NCBI GenBank assembly: GCA_017590115.1
Contig: JAGGNK010006448.1
Span: 11,471,049-11,535,048, forward strand
From: Montifringilla adamsi
Lineage: Eukaryota > Chordata > Aves > Passeriformes > Passeridae
Direction: 5' to 3'
Length of the DNA: 64,000 nucleotides
The notes under the pieces: generated by a model
What the model was told of the DNA's origin: nothing
Seen by the model: the letters and a program-made list of their open reading frames with translations, nothing else
Database searches by the model: none
Program-made: the position numbers and the translations under genes
Shown: piece by piece, positions 46,401 to 59,034 of the stretch
Position numbering within the stretch: the stretch's first letter is position 1
Layout: every line of letters begins with the position of its first letter

Positions 46401-47859
46401 AGATTTTCTGCTAAATATATATAAATACCCGTTTAAGTGTCTACAGAGCCAGGCTATTAGTTTTTCATACTAATGTGTAGCATGCACCTTTACAAAAGCT
46501 GCTATCTGGATAGTGCCTTCAATTTTTTTTTTTTTAATTTAAAATTTTCTTTTTAAAAAAACAGTCTTTCAAGGGTTTGCATTGCCCTCTGAGGAAGCCA
46601 TTGAAGTTGGTGATGCTTGTGTTCAGCTCCACCCCCAGAACTTGGCTTTCCTTCAGAGGTGCCAAGAAGCTGAGACCATGGAATCTTAGCCAACACTGCT
46701 TGAGGAAAGAATGGGAAGAGAAATGGTGTGAGATGTCTAACCTGGTATGCCAGGGAAGAGTTGGTGTCAAGTCTGAGTGGCATTAGGCTGCCTCTGCAGG
46801 CAGTGGGGAGGAATAGAATAACACAGGCAGCCCTTCTAATGGTCTCAGACATGTCTGAGACCTGCTGAATTGTTTTCTGGAGGGCCAGTTCTTCCATCCA
46901 CTGATAACTAGGGAAGGCCTAGAATTGTGAGTTGGGACTTGGTGTCAAAAACTAGAAAAGGAGAGTTGCACATCAAATGTTGCAGAGACATTGTCCAAAC
47001 TGATTGTCTGCCTCTGTTAGGGTGCCAGGTAATCCTTGGAGCGTGAGGTAGGGCTTGCTTTGCCTCTCTGCTCTATGGAGGAGGGGTTGAGAGAACCTGA
47101 TAAGTCCTGATCAAGGCACTTTTTTATCCCTTGCTGATGATGCCTGCAGTATAATGAATAGTTATTCATTAATGTTTATTTGAACTCTGACTAAACTAGG
47201 AAGGCAATCTATGAAACTACACACTTGAAAGAACACTTGAAAGTTTTGTCTAATTTTTTAATATGAAACAGTGAAATCACTCAAGTTTTTCCCATAAGCT
47301 TTATTGTTAATGCAGTTTAGTCTTCAAAACTATTGATTTTCATTTACTCACTTCCATTATACTGTCTATTTCCTTGTCCTTTTTAACTTGCCATATGCTA
47401 CATTTTTCTATGGAAGTGTAAATCATCAATAAACTCATGAGTCCTGAAATGGGGAAAGTTGAATAGAAAATACTAGTGGAATTCCTTTTCCTTCTTTTGC
47501 ATTCCTTTGTTTAACTGTTGTGTGTTTTTTAAGCTCTAGCTATAATAGAACATAAGACAGACTCTGGTCTTTGCAGCTGTGGTAACTGATCATCACAAAA
47601 ATGTAAGAGTGTTAATTGAAAAATAGGACTATGCTGAAGATAGTGGAGAGAAGAGAATAAAAAGTCACAAATATTTAAACTGAAAAAAAGCACAAATTCT
47701 CTATTGTACCTTAGTATCTTCTACTGAAATGAACCAGTAAATTCTTAATAGTTTTTTAAATAAATGTAAGGAACGACAAAGACAAAACAATTTCCTATAG
47801 TCTTGCGACTGACTGCGGGTTTTTTACTTCCTTACCTGTCTCCAGTGTAATCTGCTCAA

Positions 47860-48600
47860 GGGTTTCATTGTCCTTAAAATTGAAAAGTGATGTTGTCTTC
47901 CCCAAGTGCCTAGTGTGAATCTTGTTAACTTCAATTTTAAGCCCATTGCATCTCCTGTCTTTTGAGAACCTGAGAACAAATCGATCTCGTTTTCTCTGCA
48001 GTAGCCTTCTGGGTACTTTGGTTCTTAGGAAGCCCTCTTTCAAGCTTCCCTGCTTAAATAGTAACCAAATCCAATTCACTCTGTCTTTATTGCAGGAACA
48101 CAAAGAATGGCTTACTCTTTGGGTTTGTGCCAGTTGTTTTCTTGAAAAGTGGTGTTTCAGTGGGAGTACAGTATTTTGTCTCTTAAGTGTAGTACAAAAT
48201 GGACCAGAAAAGATTACTTGGCTTATTCTGAAAGTTGTGCTTGTGGCTGTACACTTCACTGATATTTACCATTTTGCAGTTGCCTGATATTGAGTGTTGG
48301 CTTGGAATTTAGACATTATTAATTTTATTAAAGACTATTACTTATATTTTCCATTGTCTTTTTGTAGGAGTTTTGTGCTCATCCCCAATGGATTTCATTC
48401 CCCTTCTGTCAATTTCTTTCATTTGCAAAATTGATTCAAGTTTTTTGTTCTTCCTAGCTTTTCATCATTGGCACATTTAGTAAAAATGGCTTTATTTTCA
48501 GCATCCATGTTGCTCATGCAAACATTGAATAGAATGAAATCCCTTTGTAATAAATCTTTTGTTTGATAACTCCCAAAATTGCTTTCCAGGGAGTGCTGTC
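47860..48600 (-). mobile_element. Possible ancient CR1-like fragment
   Basis: Weak, ordered similarity to reversed CR1: 'gcccattgcatctcctgtc', then 'tttcatcattggcacattta' and 'gcaaacattgaatagaatg', which resemble the CR1 segments about leftover species and nested 'gaatag' phrases seen in old copies. Heavily diverged; borders are uncertain and the call may be wrong. Confidence 0.4.
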
Positions 48601-48680
48601 CTTGCCACATCCTATTTTCTTTTCTAAACTCTGGAATTTTTGGCTTATGGGAGTAATTGGAGATGTTGATTAAAGTTGTC

Positions 48681-48701
48681 CTTTTTTTTTTTTTTTTTTT
48701 G
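48681..48701. repeat. Poly-T tract (about 21 T)
   Basis: Long T run followed by gttttg in HS6ST3 intron 1. Probably a slippage tract or the remains of an A-tail in the opposite orientation. Confidence 0.85.
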
Positions 48702-50414
48702 TTTTGAAAAGCATTTCCTTTCTAATATTCCTATTTTAAGTCAATTGCTGTATTTTAGAGGGAAATTAGGCTGTTTTGATCCAAATTGATTGAGATAGTA
48801 ATGCTGTATTTTTCTTCTATTTGTTTACAGACAACTTGTCTAGGACTTGTGGCAATAACTAGCAACTATCCTTAACTACTTTTGCAATGTATGTGTCAAC
48901 TGTGAGTTTTCTCCTGTCAGAGTAGCAGACAAATGATTGATGTACCAGAACTTTTCTGCATCAAGGTTGTCACAACCCTGAAAAATCTTTCACCCAAGTC
49001 TCATCTTCAGACTTTTGAAGATACTGCTATAAATCTCAGCAGGTTGCCTACAAAAAATGACTAGAACTCATGTTTACTGTTAATTGCCAGGAATGATAAA
49101 AGAGTGGTCAGCACTATTTCAAATGGGAACAGATAGTTCTTATTCATCTGTCATTGTAATTTATGGATAACTAGAACAGAATAAGTTTTGAGCCAGGAAG
49201 ATGCATGCTATGAAAATGATCACCTGAACTGCAGTTTTAGTTGTCTGGAAGAGAATGTAGTGATTCATCCAAGCAAATTGGCCTTTTTCTGATATTTCTT
49301 TCTGGAAAATAGGCTGTCTAATAAGGTTTTCTTTACAACACAGGAGCTATTCTCTTTTTTGTGCAGAAGCCAGGCAGAGAAGTCCTGTGGGAGAAAGAAA
49401 GAGTGCAAGTGTCAGGAGCATCCCCTAGGGCTGTACAGTGTTATAAGACATAGCAGCTGTTTTAGCTTTCTCATGTTATGGTGCTTTTTACATTTCTATT
49501 AATCAGCTGCCTAATTTAGAATCCTCTTGAGTATGGTATTGCTTAAATTCTTACAGAGCATTGGGATATGTACTGGTTTGAGGCAGAATGGGAAAGGTTA
49601 CTTTGTGAATGGGAAAAGTTGCTGTGGAACGCCATTACACGGATAGACATCAGATCTTTAGACCCAGCCAGTGGCAAAAGCAGGAATAAAATTGTAAGCT
49701 TGCTTGTGGAGGTTTTTTTTTGAGAACTCTTTGTGGAAAAGAAAAAAGTCTCTACCAGCTCAGTTCTGGTGATCACAGGAAAGCTGAATGGAAAGTGTAA
49801 AGATCTGGTTGAACTGAATGATTTCTCCCTTGAGGTGTGTTGATAGTTTTCAGTGTCTTAACTTGTAGGTAAGCAAGAGTAAAGCATCTCCTCCCAGAGT
49901 TTGGTGAAGCCATGGCAGTGAATTGAGCTTATATATAATGTAAGGCCTCTGCTGCTGTTTGTGCAGAATGAGATCCAATGAGAGCAAGGGGAAGCCTGTG
50001 TTCTTTAACATTTTTAGTATTGCATTCAATTTGCTGCCTGTTCTCTGGAAGTATTTATAACCCAAATTTCTATGATGTTGTTATGCTCCCAATTGCTTCA
50101 GAAGGTAACTTTAAGTCCCTTTGAAGCTCTATTATTGCTGAGCAAGGTTTTAAACACTGTGTAGGAGGCTAATTGCATGAATTAAGAGTCTCATTTGGAC
50201 AACTGCTAGATACAGTTATTCAGCCCTGAAACAACTACTATTTTAAGGGGAAAACTTAACAGAAGTATTTTGGGATTTTGTTTGAGATGGCATGAATCTT
50301 CTTTCAGAGAAATTGCTAGAGTAGCAAAATCAACTCTTGAAGTACTTATGGTCTGTTACATGATCAGTGCTTGAGATCTCAATATGTATTGACTGAAAAG
50401 GTATAAAATGGGTC

Positions 50415-50443
50415 CTTGTAACCTATAGGTTATAGGTTACAAG
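50415..50443. repeat. Perfect palindrome, 13-bp arms, 3-base loop
   Basis: CTTGTAACCTATA, loop GGT, then TATAGGTTACAAG. The arms are perfectly complementary, so it could form a hairpin in single strands or RNA. No poly-T terminator or known RNA family context is seen. Confidence 0.9.
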
Positions 50444-51977
50444 ATAGGACCTATTAGGATTTTGATTCTGCTGTGAAGCTAACACTTAGGTGGTCTTATG
50501 TGTACTTCTAAAAAGATTTGGAGTGTGGCTCACAGCTTAAAGTCATCTTAGAAAAAACAGTGTTTAAGCTTAGTGTCTTGACCCCCATTTTTTTCTTTAT
50601 TAACTGGTAATGTGTTAGAAAATGCTTGATGTAAATGTGGTACAGTCATATGCACTAATATACTAATACGGTTATATGTCAATTGTGAAAGTGACAGGGT
50701 CATGCAGGGTGGGCTGTGGCTCTGAGTGCTGAAAAACACAATGGAAATAACAAACATACTGGCATAGTAGTGGATGAACTTCGAATGCCATATGAAGAAT
50801 AATGTTGGGATGGGGAAAGCAATAAGCAGATGCTTCTTCAGTTTCCAAAGGATGGAACAAACCATGATATTTGTAATTGATTCGGGAGTATTTCCTGTTC
50901 TGTGAAGTAACTTGATATTGATGAGAAGTCTTGCCACATGGTGCTCTTTGATACTGGAAGGAAATGGTCCCTTCAGGGGATGTGTGTGGAGGAGCTGACA
51001 TCTCTGAGACCAGCTACTTTCTGCAAATAAATTAAATTGAAAGTGAGGTCAGTGAAATAAAGTGCTTCAAAAAGCACTAGTAAAAAATAAAAATTTTTCT
51101 TATTTCTCTAATGGTGTCAACGTAAAGAACCCGCTGACTTAGAAATTTCCATTTGGTTTGTAAGCTGGATTTTGTTTAAGTAGCAAATACGTTTGTATCT
51201 GTGTTTGTGTATTTGCGTACTTGAAAGTGTCTGCTTGCAATTTTTTACTTTTATTCCACGTATCTTTGCACACAGGCTCTGTCTGAGAGAGAGAGGTGAG
51301 GAGGAATAGCAACTGATGGTGTTTGCTTGAGGAGCTCCTCCAAGGAAGAGAAGAAAGTGGAGAAGCAGTGTAGGTATAAGTTGTGAGCCTCGAGTGAGAG
51401 TGAAGTCTGGAAGAGAGCTGGAGAGAGCCTGTAGCAGAAGTAACTGCAATGTTGGAAGGTCAAGGAAGGATCAGAATTATACAATTTGAAGTTATTTTTT
51501 TTCCAATACAAATGGTTTATGGTTTAAAGCTCTCCATATGTTCCTTTTATACTTGCAGGAAGAGAAAGATACTGAGGTAATGAAAAACTCCAAGTACTAG
51601 GTAGTTTGAGCTCCTGTTTAACATAGATATTTTATTTTTAGTTAAGTGTTGTAATAAAAGAGCCAAATAGTAAATTAAGTATCTTAGCTCCAGCAGTGTA
51701 AATCCCTAACAGCAGAGTTGTTAGGTGTTGTTTTCATCCTTTAATTAGACTTTAATTTTTAGTGATAGGAGTAGGACCATTATTTTCCAAGAAGTTCCCA
51801 ATGTAAGTGATGAATAGCTTCTATAACTGCAAAACCTTTGTTTTCATGCCAGAAACGCCTCTGTCAGGCTAAAGCTAGGTCATTTCTGTTCCTGACTTAA
51901 CAAGGTTCAGATGACAAGAGTAACTCAATCAAATATTTTATGTTGCTTTCTACTACAAGTCATTTGGATTTATTATA

Positions 51978-53255
51978 AAATTACATAGGAAGGGACCTCT
52001 GGCAGTCATGTAGCTCAAACCCCTGCTTAAAATCAGTCTAACTAGAGCAGGTTGTTCTAGGCTATGCCCAGAAATTTTGAGTAACTCCAGGGATGGTGGT
52101 GCCACAGGGTCTCTAAGCAGCTTCTTGCAGTGTTTGGCCACCCTCATGGGAAAAAGAGCTTTTCTCTTCAGCATGTTCCATTTTCCAAATTTTGTTGGTT
52201 TCATCCTGTCTTACTGCTGTGTGCATCTAAAAAGAGTCAAGTTATGACTACTCCCACATGAAAATTGAATAGAGTAATGAGGTCTGCCTGGTTGCTGTCT
52301 TGTCCCCTGACAGAACAAGCCTCACTTGGTGACTCTTCATGTGTCATGTGTCCCAGTCCCTTCACCATCTTGGTGGCCCTCTGCTGACAGTTCCCACTGT
52401 ACCAAGGTGTGCCTTTTATTGGTGAGCTCAAAGTCAGGCACATCAATCCAAGTGCTGCATTACCACTGCTGAAAGGTGGAGTGAGGGGAAGTCACTTGCC
52501 CCAGCTTGCTTAGTTGCTCCTGCCAACAGAGCTCGATCCTTGTTTAGCCTGCTTCACTTCCCTAGGGTGCATTTTGGTGGCTGTAATCAGCAGTGTCCAC
52601 CAGGAGCCCCAGATCTATTTCTTCAGAGCTGTGTCCACTGCATGCCCAGCCTGTCTCGGGTGTTGCTTCACCACAGGAGCAAGTTTTTTCTTTTACTTAG
52701 AATCATGGAATCATAAAATGGTTTGTGTTGGAAGGGATATCAAAGATCATCTTGCTCCGATCTGCCTGTCATGGTCAGAGACTCCTTCCACTAGAGTAGG
52801 TTGTTCAAAGCCCTGTCCAACCTGGCCATGAGCATTTTCAGAGATAGTCCACAGCTTCTCAGTCCTACCACCCTTACAGTAAATCACTAACCATGGTTGG
52901 TCTTCATGAGTTTCCCATCAACACAGTTCTCCAGTGTGGGGTTACCCCTGAACCTGCTGACTGGTAGACTCTGTCCTACCATCCAGGTCATTAATAGAGA
53001 GTTTTAAGCACCATTGGCATCACAGTTCTTGAGTGACACCACAAGTCATTAGCCACCAGCTGGATTTTGTATAGTACCCCTGTCTCACCAGCATGCCTCA
53101 AGTAACACAGTGGGAGACCATGGCAAAATCCTTGCTGATGTCAATGCAAACAACATCCACTTCTCCAGGGAAGTTGCTCAATCACCTTTCCAGGGGTGGA
53201 GACGAGACTCACCAGTCTGCAGTTCCTTGAATCCTTCTTGAAGCTAAGTGTGCAG
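51978..53255 (-). mobile_element. Old CR1 LINE fragment, interrupted by a younger CR1
   Basis: Reversed CR1 similarity runs from 'aggaagggacctctggcag' through 'gccaccctcatgggaaaaag' and 'cttcaccatcttggtggccc' to about 52695. It resumes after 52900 with 'atccaggtcattaatagag', 'gctgatgtcaatgcaaac' and 'accagtctgcagttccttg'. The order of segments is that of one long CR1 copy split by the insertion at 52700-52900. Coding remnants are broken. Confidence 0.75.
52698..52900 (-). mobile_element. Younger CR1 3' fragment nested in the older CR1
   Basis: Begins 'agaatcatggaatcataaaa', then 'gtgttggaagggatatcaaa' and 'ccttccactagagtaggttg', a complete CR1 terminus. Its presence inside the 51978-53255 copy, in the same orientation, shows two successive insertions. 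Confidence 0.85.
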
Positions 53256-55870
53256 TTCGGTTTTTATTTTTGGAAATTGGGAAGAAAGATTACAATGGAG
53301 AAGATGCTGCAACATGAGAAGGTATTGAAGTAAGTATTTTAACTGTTCCTTATTCCTCAATTTGAGATTCCTGGAATAGGCTCAGAAGCTATGTTTATTA
53401 AATAGATGAAGGATACATGCAATTGTTTTTTTCATTGTGGACATTACGTTAGTTTGTTGGAAGAAACAACTTATTAGAGCAATAACTTTTTACATGGGCT
53501 GTGATGCATCCGCGAAATCCAGTGTAAAGTTGGCATTAAGCATGTATTGCAAAAAATATGTTCTTTTGTACATTTCTTGTAACAATGGGATGGTATGTTT
53601 CTTTGGTGTCTGGGAGGGTATATTTTTTCTTTTAAAATTGATTTTAGTAGGTAATTAGTACTTGAGTAGCAGTTCAGTAAATAAGAGGTAGTCACATATT
53701 TGTCTTTTTAATTTTTTTTTTTTTTTTTATTTCAGGGTATGTTCATACCCGAGTCAACCATTTATATTTGAATTATTTTTATCCATAAAGCTAACATTTT
53801 TATAGTTTCCATATTCATATTGCAGATGGTGCTCTTCAGAGCTCTAACTTCCATCTATAGTGCTAATGTTATTAAACTGTTCACAGTTAAATGGTAGTGT
53901 AAAACTTTCTCATGTATTAACATGAGATAACTTCCCAGAGTTTGTAATGAAAGAACATAACTGTTTTGCCTTTTTCCCCTGAATTATTGGATTGAACTTT
54001 CAACATATGTAAGATTTTGTTGTGGAAGTTTCAAAGCTTCTGTAGGCAAATACAGAATCCAGAAGAAAGAAAAAAAAAAAAGGCAGTAAATATATAGGCA
54101 AAGAACTTTACATTTATTTAAAGTGGATTATAAAGGCTTTAAAGTGCCAAGCAGAAAAGATTCAGAAGGCGTGATCTCAAATAATTAGTTTGTGTGTGCA
54201 TCTTTATTTTTTACTGCTTTACACTTTACTTACAGGAAGTAAAGGTTTAAAGTCCATGTTTTCAAGACAGACTTGTGTCACAAGTTTCAGCTCAACTGTG
54301 TTAAAGTGGTCATGCCTTTTTGTCAGGCTTTTAAAGCCTGAAAACACCCATTGAAATTATTTCCTCCAAACAGAGAATTTAGCTGCCTAAATAAAAGGAG
54401 TAACTGAAATTACTTTTCCTAAACAGCTCAGGCCCTCTAACACATTTCCTTCTTCAGCAAAGTCTTTGTTTTGCTCTCCAGGACCATGTAAATGTACGTT
54501 GAGTTTTGCAGCACTGCCTCTGACTTGTGCAGATTATTTTTTATCAGGCTATACCTCTTCTCATTTTGATTAAATTGCTAGATACCTGACAATGGGATAA
54601 AGAATCCCACTGTGATATGGGTCAGTACCAGCCATCTAAATGGCTGCTGGGCCTTGCAGTAGAGTAATAGGAAAACTGATGGACTGCATCTGACTTACAG
54701 CTTGACTGGGAAGCTTAAGTGCGGCCACACAGAACTGTGGCTTTGATTAGGAGAGCAGTGGGGATGCTAGAAGTTTATCATTCTTGTTTCGTGCTCTGCT
54801 ACTTGTATTCCAGAACATTATCAGGTAGTTTCAATGGAAATAATAAGCATAAACCCAAACAAAATACAAAAAAAGGTGAATTGGGAAGTCTTCATTAGCA
54901 AGAGAGTTGTTGGAATTGCATTGATATTTTAAGGCAAATTGCAAGCTGTGTATCCTTTCAGGAGGTAAATTTATACTGTATGCCTAAAGGATTTTCCCTT
55001 TTTACTGTATATATGTATAGCAGAAGAGCTTAAAAGGACATGGAGAATATGCAAGATTTTTTTCACAATCACTTTTTTATTTTTATCTTTTTTTTTTTCC
55101 TGTAAAGATACCTACCACTTCTTGTATTATTTAGGTCACGTTCTACACTTCCGATTTACCTTCTTGGTAGACTGATGTTGCCCACTCTCCCCCTTTGCCG
55201 TCCTTTCTATCTTGCCAGCTCTTTTGCCTTTGTTTTATATGTTTTTCTTGTGTGACTCACATCCCCTTTGCATTGTACCTGCTTGCTGTGCATACAGAAT
55301 GAGCTGGTTGGAGTAGTGCTCCTCTCTGTTCAGCGTGTCCAGCAAGCTGCAGGCTTGAATCAGCTCTTGAGCTTGTCTGCCTTGTTGAAGTTCAAAGGGG
55401 CTTTTAGCTGTTTGGCTTTGCAAGAGCTACCAGAACTGGCCAGTTTAATCTATCCTAAATTCTTTCTTTTATTGTTGTCTCTTTTACGTTGCAGTACACA
55501 GAAACAGATAAGAAAAAGTAACTCTTTTCCTCCTACCTCAAAAGCCAGGGGATTGAAAAGATGCATTTTTGTGTAACTCTGTGTTTCTGTCTTTTCCCTT
55601 AAGCTGCTGCTCAGAGGGCTTTTATAATTATTTCCTTTTTATTTGTGTTCAGTTTGTCCTGGGATAAAGCATTAAACAATTGCAAATTGTCTCAATAGCA
55701 CATGCCTCAGTCTTTTACTTTTGCAGTGACTTAGAGAAGAAGGTATTTAAGCTTAGCGTGGACAGTGACGGCAGACCAATACTGTGTTTTATCATTAATT
55801 GTCTGATGGCAGTACTGAAACCAGCTCTGCAGTGCGAGACACCAGTTCCATCCTGAGGCAGGAGCAGGGT

Positions 55871-56422
55871 GATGCCTCAGGTTTTAGCTTTTATATTTTT
55901 CAGATTCTGTACTGCTTTAGTGTGTAATTCTGAGTTTCATTTTAGGGGATAGTAAGCTCTCTTACTGAAGGAGTGAAGGCTGACCTGGAACAGAGACTAG
56001 ACAGAGCTGAAGAATAAAGCAGGTATTTATTAGGAGGCCTCAATGGCTCCCCCTTGGGCAGCAGAAGAGCCCAGCCAGGGCTACACCCAAGATGAACCCA
56101 GAATGGTCACGAAATGGACGACTGGTCATGGGGTCTCACACTTGTATAAGTTCTGGTCCATTAGCACAATGGAATTAATTGTCCAATTACAGATTTAGCC
56201 CATGAAGTCACATCCTTCTTGTTTTTCTCTCTTCAGTCCACCGTTGTTTATGCTCTTGGGCCTGAAATTTGGATCATTTGTCCTTGGTCCCCAGCTCGAG
56301 AAAAAATTGTTTTGTCTACCTACTCCATGGAGAGAGCTTACAATCCCCTAATATGAAGCTCAGAATTACACACTAAAGCAGCACAGAATCTGAAAACCAT
56401 AAAAGCTAAAATCTGAGGCATC
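55871..56422. repeat. Inverted repeat, 92-bp arms flanking LTR-like sequence
   Basis: Left arm 55871-55962 and right arm 56331-56422 are reverse complements with about 7 mismatches in 92 positions by eye. Shared blocks include gatgcctcag, ttttagctttta, cagattctgt, gctttagtgtgtaattctga and taagctctct. The 368-bp interior is of a different kind (see the next entry). The arms are not recognised as any family. It could be a fold-back structure, a non-autonomous DNA element with long terminal inverted repeats, or a locally inverted duplication. Confidence 0.9.
55963..56330 (-). mobile_element. LTR-like interior of the inverted repeat
   Basis: Phrases such as 'tttattaggaggcctcaatg', 'ggcagcagaagagcccagcc', 'ggggtctcacacttgtataa' and 'gttctggtccattagcacaa' look like antisense avian endogenous-retrovirus LTR sequence. 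No retroviral coding sequence and no clear TG...CA ends could be fixed. Family is not identified. Confidence 0.4.
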
Positions 56423-58865
56423 AAGGGGAGTCCTTCCCAGCAGGTGAAGGAAGGCAGATGGGCCCTGGCTTTGTCCCCCTGCCACAGAGGCAAAGGAGGG
56501 AGGTGTTACAGGAGGCTCCTGTAACCTGGGGAGAAAAGGTGATGGTTTGATGGGACTGGAAATGTATGAAGTAAAGAGGAGAACTTAGATACTCCTGAGT
56601 TAAATAGAGGAAAAAAGGATTTAATGAGAGAAGCAATATGCAAGGAAAACCAAATAGAACATCTGTTTGCAACAAGACACAGGCAAGCACACTGCTGTAT
56701 CAAGCTAATTTTCAGCAGGTGTATTTGCTCTTCAGTGACTTGTTCAATCTCGGTAGTCAAATTTTAGCTTCAAAATTTTGAGAGCTAATTTTAAGCAGTT
56801 AGCACATGCTTTCTCATTATCTTTTAATACAGATTTGTTTGCTTCCTACTTCTTGAATTCACATCTAGTATCTGAATTCTTATTTCTTTTCTCTATAATC
56901 ACGGGTTTGAAATTAAGGGAAATAGCAGCTCATGAAAAATCACTTATGTTGCTCGAAGTCCTGGAGCCCCATGAGCAATGTGGTGTGTAAATGCACACAA
57001 GCTGACTTTATTGTGTGGTTGTTCTGTTCCCCTTCTTTCTCTTTGGAGTCCTTTCATTCTCTTCTAACCTCCTGGTTGTATTGCTCCCTGGTCAGCCTGG
57101 TGCCTGCGTGGCAGCAGCAGTGGCTGAGGCAATGATTGATGTGGGGACTAAATTGCTGGACACAGTGAGTGTTCCATGGAGCAGTTAGTCTGCAAACCAG
57201 AAGAGGGAGAAGCAGTTTTGTATGTGCTTCTGACCATTGTGTGCAGGATCTGGTTTGAAGTGTAATTCTGTAAAATGTATTTACATTTCTTGCAGGATCA
57301 TCTCCCTCCTTCTCTGAAAATCCCCTGCTTTGTGGGTTTTGTTTTTCTAAAGCAAATGATTTAAAATTAAAAACCATATTAAAGAAAATTTATAAAAGTA
57401 AAATACTTGTAAGTGGCATGGAAACTACTTGGAGATGCCATGTGGGATTGTTGGAGGAAATGCATGCACCTATCAAAGATAGTAACTCCAAAAATAAACT
57501 GGCATGGCATAGTTAAACAGCAGTGTAAAAGGTGGTTACACACAGCAGTTTTCACCATTTTTAAAAGTTAAGTTTTGTCTCCAAGAGCAAAATACAAAGC
57601 TTCATAAATTTCTGGCACTGTAAGGTAAGAATGCATACATTCAGCTAAAAAACGTGTTTGAGGAACAGTTTGCAGGAGGTATAAAATTAATCTTTTTGAA
57701 ACACACTGTGAACCAGAAGCCCACTGGAGAATGTGTAGGGCTAATAGATAATCTCTCCTTCTATCCTCTAGAAATAAAGCTCTATCAAAAAAGCAGCTGT
57801 TACCTCTTGTATCCAAGTTCATTTTTGAACTTGAAGAAGTTCTGAACTGGAATCTTTCATTATGGAGGATGTATCAGAGGATCTCTCTTCAAACTGAAGT
57901 GTTGGTAGAAGCAATTATGGAACAAGCTTAAAAAGAAAAAGGAGGGATGAAAAAAAAGAGACATAAGCCAGATGGTATTTAAAAGCGCCAGTTTCCAGAA
58001 CTAGATGATATTGAAAAGAGCTCAGGAATTAATCTACCAAACTAGTAAATATAGTTGTGTCCCTCTGCTTAAAACTTGGCATTTCAACAATTTGAAAGTA
58101 ATTTTTAAAGACTCCTACTACTTAACAATAAGCTTATCATCTGCAATGGGAAAACTAGGAGAAATTATTACAGGAAGTAGAATTAGCAGATAGTTGCCTA
58201 GTACAGCACAGTGGGAAGTCCACGTGGCTTTTGTAATAGAAAATCATGCCTGAATAATGTTGTAGGATCTAGAAAGGGGTTAAAAACATGTCTGCAAGGG
58301 AAGTTGAGTGGTTGTAGTATGCTTCAGATAAAAATGGTAACCATATTTATCTTTGTGTGGTTTTCTGCTCTCAAACCTTTTTCTGGTCACAATCTTAAGA
58401 AAAGATTCCAAATGAAGAATTAAAAATTTATTTTTAGATCTTATAATACACTTTTTTGCAGCACTTAAGATTAGTTTTCTAGATCTGGAATGCCATTGTG
58501 AGAAAAATAATCTCTTAAATGAGAAGTTCAGCAACAGTGTCTTGTTACTGAAAAGCTCTTAGAGCAGGCTCAGCCTTTTTTTTCCGATTTTATTCAGAAC
58601 TGATTAATGGCCTATGCACTTCTCCAGCAATAAAATGCTCTCGGTCACTGTTTATGCTTTAAGACAGTGTGGCAAAGATGTAACTGAAAGTTGTGCAGAA
58701 ATTCATGCTGCAAATGAACTAGTTTTATCTCTGCTTGTGCAGCAATGGTAGTAAGCCAAGTGTCTCATTTAGGGCTTTTTGGTGTGGAACTTGGGCTGAT
58801 AGTATAAAAAAAAAGTTTTATCTCTGAGCTGAGTGTTGTTTGTCCTGCTGCTCTCACTTTAACTC

Positions 58866-59034
58866 TTTTTTTTTTTTTTTTTTGGTTTTTTTTTTTTTGG
58901 GGGTTTGTGTGGTTTTTTTTTTTTTTTTTGGTTGTTGGAGTGTTTTTATGTTTGTTTGGGTTTTTTTGGGTTATTTTTTTTGGTTTTTGTTTGGGTTTTT
59001 TTTTTGTTTTGTTTTGGTTTTTTTTTTTTTTTTT
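58866..59034. repeat. Long low-complexity T/G tract
   Basis: About 170 bp made almost only of T and G: T runs of 7-22 broken by GG, GGG or single G groups. It gives a spurious Phe/Gly-rich open frame (58840-59085) that is not a gene. Confidence 0.95.
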
